Assembly: GCF_014193675.1 (NCBI RefSeq)
Contig: NZ_BLXZ01000003.1
Coordinates: forward strand, 558,001-622,000
Direction of reading: 5' to 3'
Source of the DNA: Geomonas limicola
GTDB taxonomy: Bacteria; Desulfobacterota; Desulfuromonadia; Geobacterales; Geobacteraceae
Length of the DNA stretch: 64,000 bases
Shown: positions 8,700 through 16,291 of the stretch, piece by piece
Numbering within the stretch: the first letter of the stretch is position 1
Layout: each line of letters begins with the position of its first letter
Translations under genes and position numbers: made by a program
Notes under the pieces: model-generated
Seen by the model: the letters and a program-made list of their open reading frames with translations, nothing else
Told to the model about the DNA's origin: nothing
Database searches by the model: none

Positions 8700-9185
8700 C
8701 TACTCCTCGTCGGCGTCGAGGATGTGGCCTTGCTTGATTTCTTCGGGACCGGCCTCCCGGATGGCGGTGACGGTGCAACTGAAAACGATGGATAAACCCG
8801 CCAGAGGGTGATTGCCGTCCAGCACCACCTTTTCATCATCGATATCGGTGACCCGGTAGAGAATGAACTCCTCGTCGTCAGCACCTTCCGCGGCGCCTTC
8901 AACTTGGCTGCCGACTTCGAGGTCCTCGGGAAATTCCTCGCGAGGCTCCACTTGGACCAGGCTGGCGTCGTATTCTCCGAATGCTTCGGCAGGCAGCAGC
9001 TTGACCTGGACGGAATCGTTCACTTTCTTACCCTGCAGGGCTTCCTCAATCTTGGGGAAGATATCTTCATAACCGCCATGCAGATAGCAGAGGGGCTCCA
9101 GCCCTTCATCGACCAAGACACCATCGGAATCGGTGACAGTGTAATCAAGAGTTACCACCGTATTCTTTTTTACCTCTGAGACCAT
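8700..9185 (-). CDS. FKBP-type peptidyl-prolyl isomerase, SlyD-like
   Basis: The 161-residue protein starts at the ATG at 9185, preceded by GAAGGAGAAG; an upstream in-frame start at 9248 lacks such a site. An FKBP domain forms the N-terminal half (TLDYTVTDSDGVLVDE, then FPKIEEALQGKK), with an inserted flap. The C-terminal DGNHPLAGLSIVF block is the hallmark of SlyD-type enzymes. Family members catalyse proline cis-trans isomerisation and chaperone folding in the cytoplasm. The His/Cys-rich nickel-binding tail of E. coli SlyD is absent. Downstream on the same strand, 65 bp away, is the FliG-like gene, possibly co-transcribed. Confidence 0.88.
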   Translation of the reverse strand: MVSEVKKNTVVTLDYTVTDSDGVLVDEGLEPLCYLHGGYEDIFPKIEEALQGKKVNDSVQVKLLPAEAFGEYDASLVQVEPREEFPEDLEVGSQVEGAAEGADDEEFILYRVTDIDDEKVVLDGNHPLAGLSIVFSCTVTAIREAGPEEIKQGHILDADEE

Positions 9186-9238
9186 ATACTCTTCTCCTTC
9201 AGTTTGGATCAAGATATAAAGTTTTCCGCAGCTTTTAC

Positions 9239-9278
9239 GGGGACACAATACCTATTATTTCACAACACATTATCTATT
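9239..9278. repeat. Dispersed repeat starting GGGGACACAATACC
   Basis: The 40 bp from GGGGACACAATACCTATT onward match, with few changes, 10581-10620. It lies just upstream of the slyD-like gene and may touch its promoter. The end of the 10581 copy (GGTATTGTGTCCC) is the inverted complement of this start, so the family has inverted termini. Confidence 0.55.
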
Positions 9279-9314
9279 ATTGTTACGGCAGTCCCCACGG
9301 ATGCATCTGGTCAT

Positions 9315-9743
9315 TCACTTTCTTTGGTGGATGCTACACGTCCCACTGTCGCATTGATGTCGTTTGGGCAGATAAGGCCTAACCTGGGCAAACAACCAGT
9401 AGCCAATGCGGGCCAACCAGTTTACCAGCGGCAACTGGATGACGCGCCCCATGACACCATACAAGGTCGAGGCTGGAAATGCCTGCCAGATTGCCCAGAA
9501 CGAATCGACCCCTTGAAAAACCTGTCCATCACGATCGATGGCATGCATGCTACGCATGAAATCACCGAACGAGATGTGATAGGGAGCCGGGTCGAAGTCA
9601 GGGCTACTGATGTCAATCGCCACCAGCTTTTCACCGTGATCCTTCCGCAGGTAGTGTCCGATTTCGGTGGCGCAGACGATACACGCGCCATCGTAGAAGA
9701 CCTTCAGGGGGAAACATGGCGCTCTCATGCGGCCACGATCCAC
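9315..9743 (-). CDS. DCC-type thiol-disulfide oxidoreductase family protein (DUF393)
   Basis: The 142-residue protein carries FYDGACIVC near the N-terminus, which is the YDGxCxxC signature of the DCC1/DUF393 family, followed by IDISSPDFDP and MHAIDRDGQVFQGVDSFWAIW. These proteins have a thioredoxin-like fold with a CxxC pair. Their substrates are mostly unknown. The start is either GTG at 9743 or ATG at 9728; neither has a strong ribosome binding site. A tail with CDSGTC may add a second Cys pair. Confidence 0.82.
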   Translation of the reverse strand: MDRGRMRAPCFPLKVFYDGACIVCATEIGHYLRKDHGEKLVAIDISSPDFDPAPYHISFGDFMRSMHAIDRDGQVFQGVDSFWAIWQAFPASTLYGVMGRVIQLPLVNWLARIGYWLFAQVRPYLPKRHQCDSGTCSIHQRK

Positions 9744-9868
9744 AGGCCTTGCTGCAGAGACAGATCGTTCAGGTCCATGATGGTCAACTCCTGGTAACGG
9801 GTATCAGTACAAGTATGCAAAGCCCAAGCAGGAAAAGAAGAGTTGCCGAAGCTAGGGTGCGGCTCAGA

Positions 9869-9980
9869 GGGACACCCCTGTAATACTGTAATTCCTAGCC
9901 AACGACGGCCCTAGGGTCCTATCGCTTCAAACTGCAGACATCTCGAAAACAATTACAGGATTACAGGGGCGTCCCCTTAT
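9869..9980. repeat. Inverted-repeat (BIME/MITE-like) element
   Basis: The left arm GGGACACCCCTGTAATACTG at 9869-9888 (continuing AATT) is the near-complement of the right arm at 9951-9976 (AATTACAGGATTACAGGGGC, then GTCCCC). The arms are about 25 bp and enclose about 57 bp. The right tip contains the ACAGGGGCGTCCCCTTA palindrome also found at 7162 and 8383. There is no coding capacity. The rest of the 9744-10045 gap shows nothing I can name. Confidence 0.65.
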
Positions 9981-10045
9981 TCTTTCCAACAGAGTCTGAT
10001 GGAAGTTGATAGTGTCCTCGTCCTTTGCCCATACCTTCAGTGATG

Positions 10046-10549
10046 TTATTCAGGCTCAAAGGGGGACTTATGATTTAGCTCGGCAAAAGACAACAGGATT
10101 GTGATGTTTCTGATAGCATCATTACGTTCGCTTAGATGGTCTGCGTAGGTAGCAGGATTAAAATATTTCCTGAGATGCACATAAATCTTGCCATCGTCAC
10201 TTTTATGGTGGCAATACTCACTCCATGCAAGGTCAAAGGCAAGTTTCTTTTCTTTAGGAAGAAACTGTCGATATTTTTGATAAGCCAATACGTGCCGAGG
10301 AAAGTCCTCCTCAAGAATTTTTACCAGTGTATCGCCAGGGAAGGAATAATCGTTAATTCCGAGTCCAAGATGTGGGTCGATTTTTGCCAGAGTAGGTTGA
10401 AAAGAGAGTTGAAACTCGATGACCGCCTGGTTTTTTTCTTTTCTTACTGCAGCACCTATTGCAGAAGCGTATCCCACTAGCCCGGCAATCGCAGCGCCCA
10501 AAAGCGCAAATAGTCCGTTTACTAAATTGTCTGGCACGGTCATCTCCAC
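10046..10549 (-). CDS. Hypothetical membrane-anchored protein
   Basis: The 167-residue protein has one N-terminal membrane segment (about residues 10-31, FALLGAAIAGLVGYASAIGA) followed by KKEKNQ-type charged residues and a soluble helical domain of about 130 residues. No known family is recognised. An N-terminal anchor with a cytoplasmic helical body is a common architecture in accessory-region orphans. The ATG lies at 10549 (or 10543). It is AT-richer than the core genes and sits between dispersed repeats, which suggests acquisition. Function unknown. Confidence 0.7.
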   Translation of the reverse strand: MEMTVPDNLVNGLFALLGAAIAGLVGYASAIGAAVRKEKNQAVIEFQLSFQPTLAKIDPHLGLGINDYSFPGDTLVKILEEDFPRHVLAYQKYRQFLPKEKKLAFDLAWSEYCHHKSDDGKIYVHLRKYFNPATYADHLSERNDAIRNITILLSFAELNHKSPFEPE

Positions 10550-10580
10550 ATACTTCTATTGGATTATCCGGTGGCTTCTC

Positions 10581-10665
10581 GGGGAAATAAAACCTATTAT
10601 TCACAACACATTATCTATTTTGCCTCCGCCGCACATATGTCACAAATTAATTGGTATTGTGTCCC
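10581..10665. repeat. Dispersed repeat with inverted ends, complete copy
   Basis: This runs from GGGGAAATAAAACC at 10581 to GGTATTGTGTCCC at 10665, so the ends are imperfect inverted repeats. Its left half matches 9239-9278 and its right half (CCGCACATATGTCACAAA onward) matches 14387-14433. The unit is about 85 bp. Confidence 0.6.
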
Positions 10666-10719
10666 ACGAAATCACCTCCGGAATTCTCCCTCACCATTGT
10701 GATAGCCTGACAATCACAT

Positions 10720-11229
10720 CTAGCAGGTGGCCTCAAAAGGCTCGCTTAGATACATGGTACCTATCTTGTCACGATACGCCCCTCTTATTTTTATGCGTCC
10801 CGAGTAACCAGCTTTATTAAGGCCAGAGGTTAATTCTGCCACAGTAATTAAAACGCTGCACCCTTCCCCTGGTTCTAGGCGGCATGGAAATATTGAGTCA
10901 GAATGAAAATATCCTCCTGGAAAAACCATGGTACGTCGGTCAGGAAGTTGTATGAAAGGGCTATCGACTGTCACAGAAAGCAAGCCTTTGTTCGCAGCCG
11001 ACACGGAGAAGACATCAACTATCTGACCATCCCCCATCGGCACCAACGCTCCACAAAAAGATACTCCTATATCGGGTGCTTGCGATTTACGGAGCAACTT
11101 CAACTGTTCATTGGTGAGAGATGTGAGTTGATGGGCTCTAAGGGCATACCAAGATGTAACCAGAACCAAGACCACTGTCGATATAGCTTGTATTGCAGCA
11201 GAATTGGTATTTAGCCATTGCATCGCCAT
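10720..11229 (-). CDS. Hypothetical single-pass membrane protein
   Basis: The 169-residue protein has one N-terminal membrane segment (about 12-32, IQAISTVVLVLVTSWYALRA), a short basic-helical linker (LTNEQLKLLRKSQAP), then a beta-rich domain of about 115 residues ending at 10720. The layout resembles many orphan proteins with an N-terminal anchor and a cytoplasmic or periplasmic beta sandwich. No family is recognised. Neighbours are another orphan membrane protein and a transposase element. The start ATG is 11229 or 11223. Function unknown. Confidence 0.72.
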   Translation of the reverse strand: MAMQWLNTNSAAIQAISTVVLVLVTSWYALRAHQLTSLTNEQLKLLRKSQAPDIGVSFCGALVPMGDGQIVDVFSVSAANKGLLSVTVDSPFIQLPDRRTMVFPGGYFHSDSIFPCRLEPGEGCSVLITVAELTSGLNKAGYSGRIKIRGAYRDKIGTMYLSEPFEATC

Positions 11230-11314
11230 CCGATTCTCCTTTCGCTCAAGGGCATGAGTATACCGTCGATGAGGCGCTTGGGGCTTTTCAGGGGGATGTC
11301 CTATAAGGGCCCAA

Positions 11315-12408
11315 GGGGGACGCTCTTAAGAATATAAGTTTCTCTGTAACAGATCTTTCAGCTGCAGCCCTCTTTCAGCAGCAAGCCGCTCACCTCGCTC
11401 GAGAGCTTGCGTAACTGCTGGCTGGCTGATACCTAAAAACTTCGCCATCGATACCCCCGTTAGTCCAATCTCTCGAATCGCCCAGTAACATAACAGGCTC
11501 CGGGCCTGAACTTGTTTTGGATGTTTGCCGACTGCACAGACCTCACCTTCAGCAATTGCCAGTACGCTGGCAACAATAGATATAAGCTTTTCAAGAGTTA
11601 CGTCTTCCCGGTGATACCAGGTTTTTCTTTCCAAATCCTCTTCCGAGGCCTGCAGCGCCGAATCCACGAAATCGGCATCACCGAGGATTCGCTCATCGCT
11701 ATTGAGGAATATCCCAGCTTCTCTGGCAGCGTGTAACTCACGCCAGCCTCCTGCACTCCTTAGCAACCCACCTCCAGTTAGATCTGGTCGATGACCCTTT
11801 GATATACCATCAAGCACGAAAGCCTCATACGCAGCCATGCTTTCCCTCAAACTGCCTCCGAACCTATTAAGAACCTGATCTCTTGCCATCCAGGAGTCTA
11901 AATCCTTATGACGGCCAAGGAGGCAACTGTGTCCACAATAGCGATAGTCCCGCAGATCTTCGAATGAGGCGACGATACCAGCCCGAAGAGGATTCAGATG
12001 GATGTATCGCACTAATTCCAGTAGGTACGTCTCTTCCTGGCAAAGGATCGACTTGTAGCGATTTTGAAACAAGTGGCCATGGCGCCTATGGCGCAAGTTG
12101 AATGCCGTCGCGTAGCCCGTGAGAAGCTTTTGCATCAGCTGCGAAATAGGTATGAGTCCCGTTTCAAGCAGCAGATGGAAATGATTAGGAATCAAAGCCC
12201 ACGCAAAACAGCGAGTGGACGTGATGGTCGTGATCTCCACCAACCGCGAAAGAAAGTTATTCCTGTCTTGGTCATCATGAAAAATGTCGCCACGTTCAAT
12301 GCCACGGCAAATAATGTGGTGCAACGCCCCAGGGATGTCGATCCGTGCCTGCCTTGGCATATCCCCTCCATCAGTGAGAGAAACTTATAATCTTAAGTGC
12401 GTCCCCCT
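11315..12408. mobile_element. REP-associated-type transposon with terminal inverted repeats
   Basis: The left tip is AGGGGGACGCTCTTAAGAAT at about 11314, continuing ATAAGTTTCTCT. The right tip ends AGTGCGTCCCCCT at 12408 and is its inverted complement over about 31 bp with 2-3 mismatches (AGAGAAACTTATAA begins at 12377). Between them lies one transposase gene on the minus strand. A deleted copy with the same tips sits at 13945-14230, so both tips are real boundaries. No clear target duplication is seen. Confidence 0.75.
11326..12360 (-). CDS. Y1 (HUH) transposase, REP-associated tyrosine transposase type
   Basis: The 344-residue protein begins MPRQARIDIPGALHHIICRG, the standard start of this family. 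It has the HUH metal-binding motif in WALIPNHFHLLLE (about residues 56-68) and the GYATAFNLRHRRHGHLFQNR segment that holds the likely nucleophilic Tyr. A C-terminal helix-turn-helix-like part reads GVSMAKFLGISQPAVTQAL. Family members cut and join single-stranded DNA at palindromic repeats and are linked to the spread of REP elements. The reading frame is intact, so it may be active. Its ends lie 11 and 48 bp inside the element tips. Confidence 0.9.
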   Translation of the reverse strand: MPRQARIDIPGALHHIICRGIERGDIFHDDQDRNNFLSRLVEITTITSTRCFAWALIPNHFHLLLETGLIPISQLMQKLLTGYATAFNLRHRRHGHLFQNRYKSILCQEETYLLELVRYIHLNPLRAGIVASFEDLRDYRYCGHSCLLGRHKDLDSWMARDQVLNRFGGSLRESMAAYEAFVLDGISKGHRPDLTGGGLLRSAGGWRELHAAREAGIFLNSDERILGDADFVDSALQASEEDLERKTWYHREDVTLEKLISIVASVLAIAEGEVCAVGKHPKQVQARSLLCYWAIREIGLTGVSMAKFLGISQPAVTQALERGERLAAERGLQLKDLLQRNLYS

Positions 12409-12773
12409 GCCTCCCCCCGGCCGCCGCCAGGTAAGTGCACTATCCTCAATACATTGTGCCATTCGTTTTTCATTCGTGGTCCTTCAGCCAACGCCGGCGT
12501 GACCGGCGGAGCGCTCGGCTCCCTTCAGCTACTCCCCGCTCTCACCGTCCGCGGAGTCCGGTCCTCGCCGTTGTTGGCGTCTGCCGTTCCTCAACTTCCT
12601 TGGTTGGTCTCGGCCTTCCATCAACTTCCATCATCTGGATCGTCCCTCACCGGCTTTCATGTACTTCCTTAAGCCCAATGCACTAAATCAGTCGAGCCTT
12701 TCTGCCAATAAATGCCCCTCTCTCTACATTGCCAGCCAAATCACCAATACGGCCTCTTTACTTTCCTTAAAAG
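12409..12773. other. Intergenic region, origin unclear
   Basis: A GC-rich block (about 12490-12600, including GCCGGCGTGACCGGCGGAGC) is set in otherwise AT-rich DNA. The ORFs here lack ribosome binding sites. It may be decayed coding sequence; no identifiable remnant. Confidence 0.35.
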
Positions 12774-13586
12774 TCATTTGTTTAGTGTCACACGCCATAC
12801 CAAGAAACCTGCCACTACACTGACTATCAACCCTACTATAACCACCCAAAATACATTTTGTATCAACTTCCGACGTTTCTCATAGTTCTGCCTCATTTTC
12901 CCAAAAATAAATTCATTAGATGGAAAGATTATTGATAATGTTTTTTCTGGAATTTTGCCAATAGAAATCATGGCAAGTGCAAATGGAATAATGATAGGCC
13001 AGAATTGAGACCATCTATTAAATGTTCTGGACTGACTGTCACTTATTAGGAAATTTAGCTTAGCATGAATGTCAGATGATTTTAATATGTTGGTCACAAC
13101 TGTAGGATTGCTAGCTGGCATATCTTGCCCTAAATTAAAAGCAAACCACACTAAAGACCCAGACATCGCTATAAAGAAGATAAACTGGTCTAACCATTCC
13201 GGTGGCCGCCATCCAACTGATAATTCATTAACAACGTATTCTCGAATGTCGCTGTATAGCAAAAAAACAGTGTCTCTATCTTCACCTGTTATATTAAGCC
13301 TTGTGCCATTTTTTGAGAACTCTAGTTCAAAATCGATTACACCTTTTTCTTTGACAACAATGTCAAGCATCGAAATCTTACGCCAATCATTGTTATCCTC
13401 AGAGATAACGTCGTCAATAAGGCTGGTTGTGTATGAATAGGAATCTCCCCTGTAAACATTAAAAGCACACGTTAGCGGTGGCTCAAGTTTGGCGAGACGG
13501 GCCGTTATGATTTCATAGATTTTCCGCAGCCGTCCTTCGTCTAAAATAAATCCTTTTTTAAACTCATGTTCAACGAAAGCTCCCAT
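12774..13586 (-). CDS. Hypothetical membrane protein with two C-terminal membrane segments
   Basis: I place the start at ATG 13586 (MGAFVEHEFKKGF) because a G-rich Shine-Dalgarno run precedes it; the longer frame to 13700 has a poor leader and no such site. The 270-residue product has a soluble N-terminal half of about 135 residues, then hydrophobic segments at about 137-155 (FIFFIAMSGSLVWFAFNLG), about 195-212 (FWPIIIPFALAMISIG) and about 245-262 (VFWVVIVGLIVSVVAGFLVW). Codon use is AT-rich. No family recognised. Upstream it carries several copies of a palindrome (13695-13755) that may be its operator. Function unknown. Confidence 0.68.
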   Translation of the reverse strand: MGAFVEHEFKKGFILDEGRLRKIYEIITARLAKLEPPLTCAFNVYRGDSYSYTTSLIDDVISEDNNDWRKISMLDIVVKEKGVIDFELEFSKNGTRLNITGEDRDTVFLLYSDIREYVVNELSVGWRPPEWLDQFIFFIAMSGSLVWFAFNLGQDMPASNPTVVTNILKSSDIHAKLNFLISDSQSRTFNRWSQFWPIIIPFALAMISIGKIPEKTLSIIFPSNEFIFGKMRQNYEKRRKLIQNVFWVVIVGLIVSVVAGFLVWRVTLNK

Positions 13587-13679
13587 ACCCCCCCCATAAT
13601 TGAAAATATAAATCCTGTTTATGGCACTAAAACTGGCAATCGCCTCTTGCCCACAAGTTATTATGCATAAGAAAAAGCA

Positions 13680-13940
13680 TCTACTATTATATGTCTGCAT
13701 CTAATATTAGATGTTTGTTTATAATATTAGATGCTTTTCTGGCATCTAATATTGGATGCTTTTTCGAAGTGCGGCTACCGGATTTTGCCGGAGAGCCGCT
13801 ACGCATTTGTTTGGGAGGCATTTACTTGCACACCGAGGTCCCCCCCAACCAGCCAAGGCACCCAAAGGGAACGTGATACGAAACTCAATTCCGTTCTCCT
13901 TCTGACACTGTCAACTGATCCCGCTCTATGTCAGGGCGGG
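13680..13940. repeat. Diverged long repeat, copy A, with CATCTAATATTAGATG palindromes
   Basis: Three related dyads occur in about 65 bp: CATCTAATATTAGATG near 13699, a half-degenerate one ending ATATTAGATGC near 13722, and CATCTAATATTGGATGC near 13743. The following about 180 bp align with 15800-16000, both ending TGACACTGTCAACT(G/C)ATCCCGCTCTATGTCAG. Each copy lies upstream of a minus-strand gene (membrane protein, ankyrin protein), so they look like a duplicated promoter/operator region. Confidence 0.6.
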
Positions 13941-13944
13941 CCCA

Positions 13945-14230
13945 GGGGGACGCTCTTAAGAATATAAGTTTCTCTCTAACAGGTCTTTCAGCTGCAGCCC
14001 TCTTTCGACAGCAAGCCGCTCACCTCGCTGGGGAGCTTGCGTAACTGCTGGCTGGCAGATACCCAACCGCGAAAGAAAGTTATTCCGGCCTTGGTCATCA
14101 TTGAAAATGTCGCCACGTTCAATGCCACGGCAAATAATGTGGTGCAACGCCCCAGGGATGTCGATTCATGCCTGCCTTGGCATATCCCCCCCATCAGTGA
14201 GAGAAACTTATAATTTTAAGTGCGCCCCCT
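13945..14230. mobile_element. 286-bp internally deleted derivative of the 11315-12408 transposon
   Basis: Both tips match the full element (left AGGGGGACGCTCTTAAGAAT; right ending AGTGCGCCCCCT), but about 800 bp corresponding to roughly 11435-12239 is missing. It has the structure of a MITE that could be mobilised in trans by the intact transposase. It is inserted directly after the copy A repeat. Confidence 0.8.
13956..14147 (-). pseudogene. Deletion remnant of the Y1 transposase
   Basis: A 63-codon frame joins the transposase N-terminus (HHIICRGIERGDIFNDDQ, up to NNFLSRL) directly to its C-terminus (GICQPAVTQAPQRGERLA to the end NLYS). The HUH motif and Tyr are lost, so it cannot be catalytic. 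The first MPRQAR codons correspond to sequence just upstream but out of frame. Confidence 0.85.
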
Positions 14231-14386
14231 GCCTGGATTATCGCAGCCATTTTTTTGGTTTTTAAGCAAAGACCACTCATCCGCTTTACATGGATTAGCA
14301 AAAAATATGCAATTACCTATACAAAGAAGCAGGACAGCGAAATTTGGTAAATTTCTTGTCTAACGGCGTGTCTCTATGCATTTAAC
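14231..14386. other. Short AT-rich intergenic stretch
   Basis: Nothing recognisable lies between the MITE and the dispersed repeat at 14387. Confidence 0.35.
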
Positions 14387-14433
14387 TCCTCGATGTCGCA
14401 CATCTGTCACAAAGTAATGGGCATTGTGTCCCC
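14387..14433. repeat. Right half of the GGTATTGTGTCCC dispersed repeat
   Basis: CTCGATGTCGCACATCTGTC, then GCATTGTGTCCCC, matches 10623-10665. It ends about 15 bp before the stop of the ankyrin gene, whose last repeat is cut short, so the repeat may mark the break. Confidence 0.5.
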
Positions 14434-14448
14434 GGAATTCCGGCACAA

Positions 14449-15726
14449 TTACGGGGAAGATGCATTACCACCCGTTTTTTCTTTTGTATTGTCGATGGCA
14501 CCTTTTGACAAGAGCAGTTTTATAACTTCAGAGTTACCTGCTTGAGATGCGAACGTTAGCGCTGAAAATCCTTTCTCATCTTTTGCGTTTACATCGGCTC
14601 CATTTTCCAATAAAAGCTTTACAACTTCAACATTCCCCTCACTGATATTTAGCCCCGCCATCATCAATGCATTACCACCCGCTTTTTCTTTAGCATTGAC
14701 CATGGCACCTTTTTGCAAGAGTAGTTTCACAACTTCAGAGTTACCTGCTTGAGACGCGAACATTAACGCTGACCACCCATTATTATCTTTTGCGTTTACA
14801 TCAGCTCCTTTTTCCAATAGAAGCTTCGTTACTGCAACATTCCCTTCACTAATATTTAGGCCAGCCAGCATCAATGCAGTATCACCTGATTTTTCTTTAG
14901 CATTGACCATGGCGCCTTTTGCCAAGAGTAGCTTTACAACTTCAGTGTTCCCTTTTCGAGATGCTTGCATTAGTGCTGACCATCGATTTTTATCTTTTGC
15001 GTTTACATCGGCTCCTTTTTCCAATAAAAGTTTTACAACTTCAATATTCCCCTCACTACTGTGGAGTGCAGCTCCCATCAATGAATCCATCCCATCTTTA
15101 TCTTTAGCATTGACGATGGCCCCTTTTGATATAAGAAATTTAGCTGTTTCGACTTGACCTGTATAGGCTGCACCCATTAAAGGCGTAGCCCCTCCTTTAT
15201 CCTTCCAGTTGACACTTAAATTCTTCTTCAAAAACTTCTTCACGGCTTCTAAATCGCCCCGCGCAGAGGCTTCATTCGACTTATTTTTAACTTTGAATGA
15301 GTTTGTGCCGCCATTCATTTTCACGAGAGTAGCTTTACTTTTCTCTGGCTTGATAGATGTAGAAATCCGTTGCAACATCAACGTATCTTTTTTTATCTTA
15401 AATCTATATTCGAAAGACTCTTTGTCTGAAATTGTGAAATTAACCCTATCCCCTGAAATCGAATACTTATTGAAAACCGTAATTTTGTCATTATTGTAAA
15501 TTACGACAAGCTGGTAGCTTCCGTTATTTTGTAATTTCAAGAAAGCACCTGGATTAAATAAGGCTTCTTTTGAAGCAGATTTGACCTCCCAATCACCCAA
15601 TAGTATTGGCGGGGTTTCGCTCATTTCCTCTTGCTCATCATGTTTCGGTTTTTCCTCCGCATACCCCATGGTGCTAAAGGCAAAAATCAAAACGGCGATC
15701 AGATAAATGGCTAGCTTGAAATTCAT
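14449..15726 (-). CDS. Exported ankyrin-repeat protein, C-terminally truncated array
   Basis: The start at 15726 (MNFKLAIYLIAVLIFAFS) has AAAAAGGAATC upstream and gives a signal peptide cut near GYA-EE. Residues about 35-145 form a lipocalin-like or unknown beta domain (LLGDWEVKSAS...). From about 150 on there are 8 or so ankyrin repeats (EVVKLLLEKGADVNAKD type), arranged as 69-residue pairs encoded by 207-bp DNA repeats. The last repeat breaks off after KEKTGGNASSP where its sister units continue into NISEGN. It is likely periplasmic, mediating protein contacts. The AT-rich codon use fits acquired DNA. Confidence 0.85.
   Translation of the reverse strand: MNFKLAIYLIAVLIFAFSTMGYAEEKPKHDEQEEMSETPPILLGDWEVKSASKEALFNPGAFLKLQNNGSYQLVVIYNNDKITVFNKYSISGDRVNFTISDKESFEYRFKIKKDTLMLQRISTSIKPEKSKATLVKMNGGTNSFKVKNKSNEASARGDLEAVKKFLKKNLSVNWKDKGGATPLMGAAYTGQVETAKFLISKGAIVNAKDKDGMDSLMGAALHSSEGNIEVVKLLLEKGADVNAKDKNRWSALMQASRKGNTEVVKLLLAKGAMVNAKEKSGDTALMLAGLNISEGNVAVTKLLLEKGADVNAKDNNGWSALMFASQAGNSEVVKLLLQKGAMVNAKEKAGGNALMMAGLNISEGNVEVVKLLLENGADVNAKDEKGFSALTFASQAGNSEVIKLLLSKGAIDNTKEKTGGNASSP
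14461..15110 (-). repeat. 207-bp tandem coding repeats within the ankyrin gene
   Basis: TGCATTACCACCCG occurs at 14461 and 14668, exactly 207 bp apart, and related sequence recurs at about 14875 and 15082. There are three full units and a partial one. High DNA identity between units indicates recent duplication or recombination-driven homogenisation. Confidence 0.8.
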
Positions 15727-16291
15727 GCTCTGATTCCTTTTTTGTGTACAACTCATTATTGATCAGATCACGCCAAAAAGTAATTATGCAGAACAAACTG
15801 CATCTAATATTGCATGCTTTTCAAATGCGATCTACCCGGTCTCGCCGGAGATTTCGCCACACATTTGCCTGGGGATCATTACCCGCGGCCTTTCTGCAAG
15901 TTTACCAGCTAGCCTAGAACACCTAAGGAGGGCTTTGATACGCAAACTTAACTTCCTGCTCCTTTTGACACTGTCAACTCATCCCGCTCTATGTCAGACG
16001 ACTTCCGCACTAATCCTCCGGAACACTCCCATATCCAGTGGCGAATATATGTCAACACTTATGTTATGTAAATTAAAAATATTGTAGATTTTATACATGT
16101 CTGTTCCTAAGATTGCTTCTTCATCTGTCTGTCACCATGGAGGTGTCGTCCCCCACGATTTGCGCTCCACCCCTTCTTCTCCGGCGCTTGCCGGGCTGAT
16201 CAAAAAAAATTTGCAGCACCCACTTGCCAACCATTTTCGGCGTGTCATACTTCGCTACCATTAAGTTTTGCTAATTTCAAAGGAGGTAGGT
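15727..16291. repeat. Intergenic region holding diverged long repeat, copy B (about 15790-16000)
   Basis: CATCTAATATTGCATGC at about 15800 and the following 200 bp align with 13740-13940, ending TGACACTGTCAACTCATCCC then GCTCTATGTCAG. Copy B lies upstream of the ankyrin gene. From 16001 to 16291 no gene is seen; the fibronectin-type gene's ribosome binding site ends this stretch. Confidence 0.55.
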
